Of a stretch of DNA of 64,000 bases, positions 22,729 through 32,623 are shown one piece after another. Position 1 is the first letter of the stretch; each line of letters opens with the position of its first letter. The notes under the pieces were generated by a model. The model saw only the letters and a list, made by a program, of their open reading frames with translations, was not told where the DNA came from and searched no databases. The stretch comes from Tenebrio molitor (lineage: Eukaryota > Arthropoda > Insecta > Coleoptera > Tenebrionidae): contig NC_091046.1 of assembly GCF_963966145.1 (NCBI RefSeq), forward strand, positions 33,604,001-33,668,000, read 5' to 3'. A program made the position numbers and the translations under genes.

Positions 22729-23375
22729 TTTTATTCACAATCGGTTAGTAACGTACAGCTTTTCTATCCTCTTAAAGGTTAGAAAGTGAGCGATTACTCG
22801 TGTACACATTAATCGGTCAGTAATGGTGAAAAAAGGAGTCAGTAATGACTAATGAGTCGTAAGCGGTTAGTAATGAAACCCATAACTGACCTGTGGTGGC
22901 GCTACTGTCGCACCAATCGCGAAAATCTCTGTACGTTTTTCTGGTATCGTAATTTGCTTTTCTCAGGTAAAAGATTGAGTGTTAATTTGTGTGCGGATTC
23001 CCGCAATTCTGAGGAGGGTACACTCTATTTTACTATCGCACACTTTGTTTGTTAAAAAATGTGAGCAAATGTCAATTTGGTTTGACTTTTGTGAACTAAA
23101 ATTTAATACAATCTCAGTCGTGCGCGCCTACTAAGATTTAATATTTTGCCGAAATAAACGATAATATTACGGAGGTTGGTTTTTATTTATTTTTTATTAT
23201 TATAATGTTGCTTGTTTTATTAAATGATTGATTGTGAATAAAATAGTATACAAACCTCGACGAAAGTCCATTCCTGTGTCTCGAGAACTAGTTCACCTCG
23301 AGGGCAAGCCTCTCGGTAAACTATTGTTCTCTCGACAGGAATGGAGCACTTTCCTCCTGGGCATGTAATATACTA
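22729..23375. mobile_element. Composite TIR + hairpin module (family 3)
   Basis: The segment 22729-23243 has ends TTTTATTCACAATC/GATTGTGAATAAAA (perfect 14 bp). It abuts a hairpin, 23244-23375, bounded by TAGTATA and TATACTA whose arms share CCATTCCTGT and GAAAGT. The inner part repeats CGGTTAGTAA-like motifs. Mirror orientation to the 21-kb modules. Confidence 0.65.
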
Positions 23376-23424
23376 TTCCTTCCTTACTGTTCTCTCTTCG
23401 CGACCGTCCCCGGCCTTATATAAT

Positions 23425-23620
23425 TATTATTATTATTATTGAATAAGTCAACTAACAGACTATTGTCCAAATAAAAGTTGACTAAAGCAAGAAAAACATG
23501 AACAGAGTTCAGTAACAGTCAGATACAATTATTACTAGTGTCCCATGTCGGGAGATAATACTGAATGAAGTGTTCATCAAGCAAGCCGATGCAATCGATC
23601 TAAATTACACATTATAACAA
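23425..23620 (+). repeat. Interspersed repeat shared with 57342-58130
   Basis: TTATTATTATTGAATAAGTC and about 130 bp after it recur at 57342-57480. The final block (AAGCCGATGCAATCGATC) recurs near 58095-58125 after an intervening insertion in that copy. Confidence 0.7.
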
Positions 23621-23894
23621 CCAATATACTCGGAAGTGGCATAGTATGAAGATCACAAATATCGTTAAAACAGTTAAAGATGGAACACATCCTAAACGAA
23701 GGAGAATTATTAAGAATATTTGTATTAGCTCTAGGAACATAGAAATATCTATGTGATCTTGATGAAATCTGAGGGACACTGATGAACAGACCATTCAAAA
23801 GGTACTGCCTTGTAAAAGGTAGGCACATACGAGTTACTGTTTCGTATGTTGAAATATTTAAATAACAAAAAAAAAATTATATCAATTTTGTTTA

Positions 23895-24730
23895 TTTTTT
23901 TTTTCTAACACTAATATCTTATACTGTTTCCATTGTGCATTTGAGCTCACACCTTATGTTTCCCATAAAATACGCTTGTCTCTATAAGACACGTCGTCAA
24001 TAGCAACGTATCTTATAGAGTCATAAAATACGCTCACACACATCATTCAAGTAACATTTTATTCATCATTTTTACAGTAATTATCACAAAAGTGAAAAGT
24101 ACAATTATTGAATTGGAATTGCCATATTAGCTTCGTGCTCTTGATCATAACATCTTCTTCTTTAACTTCTGCTGTTTCATCCAATGCAAGTGCCGGGTCA
24201 TCGAAAATGGCAATCTTTACATTTTCTTCAAATGATTCTTGCCGTAGTGTGAATTAACTTTTAATGAAGTTCTACACGCTTACCCCATATCAAGAAAAGC
24301 CAAAATGACATCTTCCGTTACCTCCGTGATGCTTTTTTTTATTGTTCCGGCCTTGAAACGAAACATACACCTTTTCGTATGCACTTTTAGACCTCATTGG
24401 TAACAAATTGCCCCTTTTTTCTTATTTCTTCTGGAACGTTTTGGCACATTTCAACGATGAAAATTGTTTTTTTCCAAATTTGTTGATATTATTACCATAG
24501 TACCCACGGCAACCTCCGCATTTTGTGTATTGTGACGCGCCTCGAATAATTTCTGAATTTATTAAAATTTCTGATAAGTGATAAGATGTTAGTGTTAGAA
24601 AAAATCTTGAAGACAACGCGTGTTTTATAGTTTAAAAATCTCGATCTATTAAATCCTCGCTCCCTGCGGTCGCTCTGATTTAAACTACGATCTCGATTTT
24701 TAAATCGTCTATAAAACCCTTGTTGTCTTA
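23895..24730. mobile_element. Composite TIR + hairpin module with recombinase remnants (family 4)
   Basis: The segment 23895-24605 has ends TTTTTTCTAACACTAATATC and the diverged inverse GATGTTAGTGTTAGAAAAAA. It abuts a hairpin, 24611-24730 (AAGACAACGCGTGTTTTATAG against CTATAAAACCCTTGTTGTCTT). On the minus strand the segment contains LLPMRSKSAYEKVYVSF, like the N-terminus of Crypton-like tyrosine recombinases, but with stops. It is the one module here with coding traces inside the TIRs. Confidence 0.6.
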
Positions 24731-24965
24731 ATAGCTATTAACGCTGATTCTTTAGTAAGTAGCATAATAAATAATAGTCATAATATATGTCAACAAAAAA
24801 TTAAAAAATATTATCGTATAAGAAACTTAAATGAAAAATACTACCTAAATAGATATAGTCAAAATAGAAACGAAATTTTATTTTTTCTTAGTATGGAAAC
24901 AGAAAATATAATAAACAAGTCATTATTAAAAAATTAACATTGTTAAATAATAATTATTTCAATTA

Positions 24966-26463
24966 TTATAATGTCATCAAGGCATCATAAAACGGCCAGC
25001 AATCTTTAGGAATGACTAGGTTAATTTGTTGCAGGTCCTCAAATTTCTTTTTTGTTATTTTGCGGGTCGTCGAAAATAAATTTCCAAATTGGCATTCTCG
25101 CAAATTAATATTTTTCGCACGCCATGGTAACAGTTTATATTCATCATCAAAATCAATTTTGAAATAAATTTCTCCAGATGGAAGATATTGAATTTCCCGC
25201 AGGTCAGTTACGACGGGATCCTTTACAGTTGTCCCTGGGCGGATAGACTCATATTTGAGATTGTTTTTATCACCATAATTGATGAAAAACGTGTAATCTG
25301 GACATTTAACTTCGTAAGGATTCATTAATTTTTCATTTTGGAGTTTTTGTTTTCGCCTAGATTTTTCGCACAATCTTGCATAATTTGATGGCAGATAAAT
25401 GTCTTGATTTTTTAGTTTCCTTTCAATGGTAGCATGAACGGAGTCACACTCCATTTGAGTGTGACCCTTTTCCAAAATTTTTTGCGTAATGCACACTTCA
25501 TATTTTTCGGCAAGATAAAGTAAGGGATTTGCCATAGTTGCATTCCTGTTCTGTGCTGTGCACCCGTCTGAATATATTATTATTGGCTTTTTGTACATGC
25601 TCAAATATTTTTCTTGTAGAAAATCTACTAAGCACGATGCAAAAGTAGAGGCCTGTAAATCGGCATTCGTCTCATCGAACCAATAACATCTCACATCATG
25701 GGATTCTAAATAATAAATTTTATAGTTGTGGCAACACAATTTGGTTCTGTAATAAAGTGCACTAGCTTTAGTTTGTGGGGACAACTTTACAGCCTGGAGA
25801 TCAAGTGTGATAACATGACATGTGCCAGATTCAGCCTTTTGTTTATCACTGTCCTTTTCGCTTCTTGCTCTTATCTTCTTGATCTAAATTTTGATGTTTA
25901 TATTTTTCGCACAAGTCGCATCTGTCTTGACGGGGTGTAAAGACACCTATATTTTTTTCATCTATTGCTTTCATGAAACTAGTTAATGACATATTTTTTA
26001 AACTGCTTTCACATTGCTTTTTATATAAATTATATACATCACTCACAGTTTTAAATGTTTCTTCAAGATACAACTTATTCGTTACTTTACGACAGTAATG
26101 CGACGGAAGTTTTGGTAATTTGTCTAAAAAATTGACCAAATTGCCTGATTTGTTGTTACTCCCATCTTGCTTTGTGTAGCCCAATTTCTCACCGACCACT
26201 CTTTTAACCCAGTTGTACGAAGGTACATAGTTTTACAAACAGGCAACAATCGATTCTGGTTCCACAGGTTATACTTTAGTGTATTTAATCGTCGCTTGTT
26301 TTCTGTTTCTGAATCACGTCGTTTCTTGTGTTCTGAAACTACTACTGTATTAGCTACGAAAGTTGTTCGTTGGTCCCAGGTGGTTAACTGCCACAAATTC
26401 ATAAAGATTTCTGTGCGGATATCTTCTGAAAATTCATTGCACTTATAGTAACCCGATTTAGAT
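24966..26463 (-). pseudogene. Transposase-like protein, DUF7869-type (name from memory)
   Basis: Three minus-strand pieces in order: YYKCNEFSEDIRTEIFMNLW..TTGLKEW (about 26463-26200), 25846-26199 (SDVYNLYKKQC, RCDLCEKYKHQ) and 24966-25784 (CYWFDETNADLQASTFASCL, IIIYSDGCTAQNRNA, LEKGHTQMECDSVHATIER, CQFGNL). The spaced D, D, E residues in these motifs suggest an RNase H-like nuclease. I recall this combination as a repeated metazoan family labelled DUF7869 and usually regarded as transposon-derived; that name needs checking. Frame changes near 26199 and 25850 make it a pseudogene. The 5' end is cut off where mariner sequence begins at 26464. Confidence 0.6.
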
Positions 26464-27037
26464 TGGAGTATTTAATCGCCATAATCATCGACACTGGGCA
26501 CGTGAAAACCCCCATATTACTGTCCAAACCCATTTTCAAAGGCGCTTCCACATAAATGTATGGTGTGGTTTATTTGGAAATCGATTGTTTGGACCTTTTG
26601 TCATCGAAGGGAAATTAAATACCCAAAAATATCGTCAAATTTTGCTGTATGTAGAAAATTTTGTTGAAGAATTACCGCTGGCACAGTGTAATAGGATGTA
26701 TTTTCAAGAAGATGGAGCTACGCCCCATAATGCAAGAGTAAATGCGAATTTACTTGATACGATATTTGGCGACAGGTGGATTCGTACTTACAGACCAATT
26801 CGATGGCCCGCGAGATCACCAGACCTCACCCCTTTAGATTTTTTTCATTGGGGATATCTACAGGATCTGGTGTACATTACACGCCCAAACAGTGTAGAAG
26901 TTTTGAGAGAGAGAATTGTTAACGCGTGTAGAGAAATACCAGCGGACATTCTTTTGAACTCTGCACTGGAGGTTTCACGGCGATGCCAAGTGTGCATTGA
27001 ACAACAAGGGATGGCTTTTGAGCAATATTTAGTATAA
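26464..27037 (+). pseudogene. Mariner-family transposase, C-terminal two thirds
   Basis: The open frame begins as FNRHNHRHWARENPH and continues NVWCGLFGNRLFGPFVIEG, FQEDGATPHNARVN, WPARSPDLTPLDFFHWGYLQ and ends EQYLV. The second catalytic Asp (QEDGATPH) and the SPDLTPLDFF block with the third acidic residue are visible; the N-terminal HTH domains and first Asp are missing. The 5' break coincides with the start of the neighbouring DUF7869-like gene on the other strand. No stop codons in the retained part. Confidence 0.85.
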
Positions 27038-27176
27038 AATAATTAGTTCGAAAATTTTTACTTGTTCTGTTTTTTGTTTGATAATTTTCACAATATAAAA
27101 ATGATTTTTTAAACTTTATTTTGGTTTTCTGTGCAAATCTTTGCTCATGATGTAGAAGGTAGCCCCGCTTATCCTG

Positions 27177-27416
27177 GTGAGGCGCTCCGCAAAAACGAAA
27201 AGCGCTAAAATACAGCTAGAAAGCAATATAATGCAAGTACGATTTAAGAAGAATCTTATCTCGACCACCGTCATGTGTACGGTCGCGGGGTTCGCTCAAA
27301 AAATCCTGGTTGACGATCACGTCTATGCGGAATTCGACAAGAATTACAATATCAACAAGGAGTTCAACAAGATCAGGAACAAGGGGTTGTTTGACTCGTG
27401 CGAGCCTGACAATTAA
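27177..27416 (+). CDS. COX6C-like cytochrome c oxidase subunit, possible retrocopy or exon
   Basis: The frame contains FKKNLISTTVMCTVAGFA, a single membrane span, followed by YAEFDKNYNINKEFNKIR and GLFDSC, which fit the C-terminal matrix helix of COX6C (cyclope in Drosophila: YADFYKNYD.., F..MR..G.FQSC). COX6C is a small inner-membrane subunit of complex IV. The family is about 75-80 residues, matching 79 codons here. There is no ATG at the expected start: the frame opens after a TAG at 27173-27175's upstream frame (53-55) with only GTG, and the first ATG (27231) would cost about 18 residues. It could be an exon following an unseen intron (TGATGTAG precedes it) or a processed copy that lost its start. 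No poly(A) tail was noticed. Confidence 0.5.
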   Translation: MRRSAKTKSAKIQLESNIMQVRFKKNLISTTVMCTVAGFAQKILVDDHVYAEFDKNYNINKEFNKIRNKGLFDSCEPDN

Positions 27417-27419
27417 AGG

Positions 27420-28020
27420 ACACGCTGTTTCCGTACCTCGAATGGAGTTTAGATCTGACATGTAATGTGTCGGTCATTTCTTCAAAGGTATTCATTTTTA
27501 CTCACGATTACGAGGAAATGCAATTTTAACAACTTGTCAAATTCTTTGCGTAACAAATGCTCTAGCTGACAGGTATCACAAAGCAACATGATTTTATTCG
27601 CTTTTTCATTAAAATGTCTCAATTATTATTTATTAAACATTTTTATTTCTTCAAAACTTTTCAAAAAACAAATAAAATTTTTATACAGCAATGTTTAGAA
27701 AAATAGTGACTTTAAAAATAAGTAATGAAAAACACATGTCACAATTTAAAATGAGAAAGTTAAATGTCACCCCACTTAAACTGCTTCTTTAAAAAATAAA
27801 TATTATATGGCAGTTCATAGTCCTTTAACCGCCTTTTCTTTTGATATATCGCTTATTGAAATCGGATAAGAAATAAAGTTGCTAGAGCATTAAAAAAAAA
27901 ATTGGATCGCTCTGTATCTATTCGCGTTGTACGTTATGTTAATCATATGTTAATAAACCAAATTAACTACATATGTACTAAAATTTGATAACCGCATCTC
28001 ACTCAGCCTTTCCAGTCACA
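27420..28020. other. AT-rich stretch, nothing recognised
   Basis: Non-coding. No inverted ends or family motif identified between the COX6C-like frame and the truncated gag. Confidence 0.4.
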
Positions 28021-28581
28021 CTACCGCTGTCGATTGTTCCGGCAACAGGCAGCAGCTTCACCCTGTAGGAGTCCGGGTAGGTGGGGCAGCAACTGGTCAG
28101 CGTCGACACTGTCGGACTTGCACAACTCTTCGACCCGTTTGAGGAAGGCGACCGGGTCCCCTTTGCCGTTGAAAGTCACTCTCCAGTCCTGCCCTTTCAC
28201 TGGCCGGGATGACCGCTCCGGAGTCAACACTGGAGCACTAGGCGCGGGCACTTGTGTCAGCACTGGAACACTGGGCACGGGCACTGACCTTGGCACTGGT
28301 GCACTTGGAGCGGGTCCTTCAGTGGGCACAACCGTCTCGGCTCCACGGTCTTGGAGAAACTTGGTCAAACGTCGCCTCAATTCATCGACCGTTCCGGTGG
28401 CCTCCAGTCCGGAAAGCATTGCGGTGAGGGCCTCCTTGTTCAGCTTGTACACCCATGAAACAGACTCGTCTCGCTCCGGGATCAGCGATTGCGGGCCTGC
28501 TGCGGCACCCGGAGTCGGATCCGGGTTCTGGGGTGTCGTCTCGGTCTTCCCAGTGGGTCCTGTCGGTTTGGTCGGTGCCAT
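28021..28581 (-). pseudogene. Gypsy-like gag, truncated
   Basis: 186 codons from ATG at 28579-28581. A SAP-like segment (LNKEALTAMLSGLEATG, ELRRRLTKFL) is followed by a Pro/Val-rich linker with repeated PVPSVPVL-type units, then WRVTFNGKGDPVAFLKRVEE and LLPHLPGLLQGEAA, the capsid N-terminal region of Ty3/gypsy gag. It stops at a TAG at 28021-28023, probably from a Trp codon, and no zinc knuckle or pol follows, so the element is cut off at its left. GC content is far above the surroundings. Confidence 0.8.
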
Positions 28582-28639
28582 GATTCCTAGCGCTCGTTTT
28601 CTCCCTAGAAAGACGGTTTGCGGTTTCGCAGCGCGCGAC

Positions 28640-29144
28640 TAACTCCGGGGTGATTGGCGGTAATCACCTCACCGGAGAAGGGTCCGTTCCGGGTGTTAGT
28701 GGACGGTCAATCAACTCCGGGGTTACCGCTGGCTGTAGCCGCACCGGAGCTTCCTGAGCAGGCGCTAAGCGTTAATGGGAGACGCTCGGATTTTTCCGGG
28801 GTGATCGGCGGCGATCACTCCACTCCGGAAAAGAAATCCGTACAGGCGCTAAGCAGGCTGATCGGGTCCGGGGTGACCGGCGGCGGTCCCTCCACTCCGG
28901 AAATCCGGATCGTCGGTCCGCGGACAGACTCCGGAGATTACCGGCGGCGATAATCTCGCCGGAGAAATCCGTGCGGGCGGCGCTAAGCAAGCTGATCGGG
29001 TCCGGGGTGACCAGCGGAGGTCACTCCACTCCGGAAATCCGGATCGTCGGTCGGCGGGCGGGCTCCGGAGATTACCGGCGGCGATAATTTCGTCGGAGGG
29101 TCCGTACGGGCGGCGCTTTTCCTCTTACCCGGTTCCTGACAGCG
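28640..29144 (-). repeat. GC-rich leader of the gypsy-like element with tandem repeats
   Basis: Lies between the primer site and gag start. Two approximately 135-bp units at about 28850-28984 and 28986-29118 (AAGCAGGCTGATCGGGTCCG.. and AAGCAAGCTGATCGGGTCCG..) with a partial earlier unit. Each contains CCGG-rich inverted motifs (TCCGGGGTGACC..CTCCGGA), so the RNA leader could be highly structured. Confidence 0.7.
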
Positions 29145-29162
29145 GTCCCTGCTCGGGCGCCA
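29145..29162 (-). promoter_or_regulatory. Primer binding site, tRNA-Lys type
   Basis: Minus strand TGGCGCCCGAGCAGGGAC, one base from the classical tRNA-Lys3 primer site, five bases from the LTR boundary. It fixes the element's orientation and the LTR edge. Confidence 0.85.
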
Positions 29163-29167
29163 AATTA

Positions 29168-31395
29168 TGTGACGATCACTTGGATTTGACGCCGGTCGGT
29201 CGCGGTATGCCTCGAGCGCCAGTCCCTTTTTTCGGCTGTGGTGGGATGCCACACGGCCGGGGTAACTCTGCGGAGTGACGGCGTCCAGCTGTCAGCTGTC
29301 AGGGTGCGGGGTAAGGGGAGAAACAAACAAACAAAACCTTTATTTACACTATTTACAAGGGGACCACCTGGTGGAGGCGAAATCCTCCGGGGATGGTGTC
29401 AGTGACCTGGGGGATGTCCTCGGCGGCGAGGTAGATAAGGGGGTGTTCATACTTACGTCGGTCGGCCCTGGAACTTCCTCTTGACGGCGTAGAGAGCGAG
29501 AGAAAGCGGATCGGGGTGCAACGGGGTTGCGGGGGTGTAACGGGATCCGGGGGGGGGGGGAATAGGGAAGGCCTGGTTCGCTCACTAGGGGAGCGAACGG
29601 GCCGGGAACAGGGGATGATCGGGATGACCTGGTTCGCTCACTGGGGGAGCGACCGGGCCGGAAACAGGGGATCAGCGGGTGACCTGGTTAGCTCGCTAGG
29701 GGAGCGAACGGGTCGGATGAGCGGGATGACCTGGTTCGCTAACTAGGGGAGCGAACGGGCCGGAAACAGGGGATCAACGGGATGACCTGGTTCGCTCGCT
29801 AGGGGAGCGAATGGGCCGGATGAGCGGGATGACCTGGTTCGCTCACTAGGGGAGCGAACGGGCCGGAAACAGGGGATGAGCGGGATGACCTGGTTCGCTC
29901 ACTAGGGAAGCGGACGGGCCGGAAACAGGGGATGAGCGGGATGACCTGGTTCGCTAACTAGGGGAGCGAACGGGCCGGAAACAGGGGATCAGCGGGATGA
30001 CCTGGTTCGCTCGCTAGGGGAGCGAATGGGCCGGATGAGCGGGATGACCTGGTTCGCTCACTAGGGGAGCGAACGGGCCGGAAACAGGGGATGAGCGGGA
30101 TGACCTGGTTCGCTCACTAGGGAAGCGGACGGGCCGGAAACAGGGGATGAGCGGGATGACCTGGTTCGCTAACTAGGGGAGCGAACGGGCCGGAAACAGG
30201 GGATCAGCGGGATGACCTGGTTCGCTCGCTAGGGGAGCGAACGGGTCGGATGAGCGGGATGACCTGGTTCGATAACTAGGGGAGCGAACGGGCCGGAAAC
30301 AGGGGATCAGCGGGATGACCTGGTTGGCTCGCTAGGGGAGCGAATGGGCCGGATGAGCGGGATGACCTGGTTCGCTCACTAGGGGAGCGAACGGGCCGGA
30401 AACAGGGGATGAGCGGGATGACCTGGTTCGCTCACTAGGGGAGCGAACGGGCCGGAAACAGGGGATGAGCGGGATGACCTGGTTCGCTCACTAGGGGAGC
30501 GAACCGGCCGGATGAGCGGGATAACCTGGTTCGCTCACTAGGGGAGCGAACGGACCGGAAACAGGGGATGAGCGGGATGACCTGGTTCGCTAACTAGGGG
30601 AGCGAACGGGCCGGAAACAGGGGATCAGCGGGATGACCTGGTTCGCTCGCTAGGGGAGCGAATGGGCCGGATGAGCGGGATGACCTGGTTCGCTCACTAG
30701 GGGAGCGAACGGGCCGGAAACAGGGGATGAGCGGGATGGCCTGGTTCGCTCACTAGGGGAGCGAACGGGCCGGAAACAGGGGATGAGCGGGATGACCTGG
30801 TTCGCTCACTAGGGGAGCGAACGGGCCGGAAACAAAGGATGAGCGGGATTGCCTGGTTCGCTCACTAGGGGAGCGAACGGGCCGGAAACAGGGGATGAGC
30901 GGGATGACCTGATTCGCTCACTAGGGGAGCGAACGGGGCGGAAACAGGGGATGGGCGGGATGACCTGGTTCGCTCACTAGGGGAGCGAACGGGCCGGAAA
31001 CAGGGGATGAGCGGGATGACCTGGTTCGCTCACTAGGGGAGCGAACGGGCCGGAGGTCGGGGGTCGGAAGCGGAGTCGGAGTCGCAGGTTGTATCGGGAC
31101 CCGGTTCGGAGCTGGTGTTAGGAGCGGAATCGGGATCGGAATGAGCTCTGCAGACTCTGCGCGGTACTTTTGTTGACTGGGTGGCTGCGCGCGGCCGTCG
31201 ACTCGCGGCTGTGGCGGTGGGGGGAGCTCTGTTCAGCGCGGAGTCCGGGTATGTCAGCCGGAAGAAACACGGGTTCCGGGGCGGATTCGGTGGACGCGGT
31301 TGAGGTAGTCGGCTCCGCGCTAATTTTCTGGCCCAGCTTGGAGAAAGAACGGAATTTTTCCGACACCGGGAACGTTTCCTAGTAACTTCGTTACA
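29168..31395 (-). mobile_element. 5' LTR (about 2.2 kb) of the gypsy-like element
   Basis: The + strand ends TGTGACGA and TCGTTACA form the short inverted repeat typical of LTRs, with TG..CA termini. The boundary at 29168 is supported by the adjacent primer site. The right end abuts a MITE fragment that is interrupted exactly there, showing insertion into it. Most of the LTR is the tandem array at 29565-31065, an unusual content. The partner 3' LTR is not present. Confidence 0.7.
29565..31065. repeat. 28-copy minisatellite of hairpin units inside the LTR
   Basis: Units of about 56 bp (with AAACAGGGGATGAGC) or about 46 bp (without) begin GGGATGACCTGGTTCGCTC. I count 28 occurrences of the CCTGGTT/CCTGATT core. 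Each unit carries an inverted pair GTTCGCTC..GAGCGAAC with an ACTAGGG-like loop. Variants (CGCT, TAACT, GAAGCGG) recur in the same order around 29784-29990 and 30000-30205, a higher-order repeat of about 216 bp. Not CRISPR: no unique spacers. Confidence 0.9.
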
Positions 31396-31664
31396 ACGTT
31401 ATCAGAATGCAGCTGCGGCGTCCAGAGAGTACGCAGAGCGATTTCCAGAAAAACACCATCCTGGGCCACGTCAGTTATTAATCTAGTACAGCGGAGAAAT
31501 AGACAGGACCGGACTCAAAATTTTAGAAATTAATAAAAACATACAATCAATTATCTCCGTTAATACAAACATTTTACTGAGAAGATTTAGGCTAAAATTC
31601 TTAAGAATAATGTATAGTATCTCGTGTTACGAGGAACGCCTCAACTTCGAAAACATCCTGTATA
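31396..31664. mobile_element. Half of a mariner-type MITE, cut by the LTR
   Basis: Inverted copy of 22135-22403: ACGTTATCAGAATGCAGCTG to the terminus CATCCTGTATA. The missing half should lie beyond the lost 3' LTR of the gypsy-like element. Confidence 0.85.
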
Positions 31665-32623
31665 GAGTACTCGCCTCCATGAACCGAGCTTTGCATTCAA
31701 AGTGCCAAATGTAAATTTAACTTCTGCTTCACCCTGTAGTTTTATTATATATGTCACTTCGGACGTGCTACTGGCAGTGGCAGCTTGTCAGGTGAGGCAA
31801 CTGAGGCCGGGCCTCATCCTCATTTAAGCATGAATTTAAATAAAAATTTATTTTTAAGAATTAGTATTTTGCAGATTTGTTTTTATATTATTGTTAGATT
31901 TAATTCAAGACTTAAATTTATTTAACAGAAATACAATCACGAATTATAATAATTACGGCACATTGGCCCAAAAACCCAAAACAACAGAACAAAAGCAAAA
32001 GAACAGAACAAAAAGCGACAGTCGTTATCACCAAGCCGTCCGAAGAGCAACAGTAAGAGTTTTCAAGGGTCGCGCCCCTGTTCTCAAGCAATCGGGGAGG
32101 ACACGTAGTGGCGTCTCTCTCTCGTCTTTCTTTTTTCGAGCGCGCCAGATTCAAATTTGAAATTGTCGCTAACATTATAATTATTTTATAATTTAATATA
32201 CAGGGCCTTTCACAACTTGCGCCCTAGAGAAAAAAAGCACCTCCCGACAACAATAAGTTGTCAAAAGATAGAAACAAAGTGTTGTGAAGTAATCGAGCTT
32301 TTTCGATTACCAGTTGAGTGAATACACAATTAACTTCAACAATAATATATTGAAGTAAAAAGGACGTTACAGATAAAAATTGGAGATGTTACTGGTTACA
32401 AGTTTTCATGCGTATTGTATTCTTGTGTTCTGTCTAAAACGTAAGTAAACGCAGGAGCAGGTATACAGGGTGGGGGTGCGCAAGGGCGCGCATTTAACAT
32501 ATGCTCCCCCCGTTGAAAATTTGTGAACTTTTAAAATGATTATTCTAAATTAATTTTACAATGATAACCTAATTAATAAATATGGATCTACTAACATTAT
32601 GTGTGTTGTGTTCAATCTTAATT
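31665..32623. other. Non-coding stretch with probable BEL 3' LTR remnant
   Basis: At 32503-32511 the minus strand has a purine run (CGGGGGGAG) followed by TGTTAAATGCGCG, a plausible polypurine tract and LTR start (LTR edge at about 32499) for the BEL element at 32624. The other LTR edge is unclear. A separate CAGGGCC terminus preceded by TATA occurs at 32203. The rest is unassigned. Confidence 0.35.

Noticed and set aside
28034..28642. 202-codon frame on + opposite gag
   Set aside because: GC-rich shadow of the gag frame.
29565..31065. CRISPR-like array
   Set aside because: Repeats are contiguous variants of one unit with no unique spacers, and the genome is eukaryotic.
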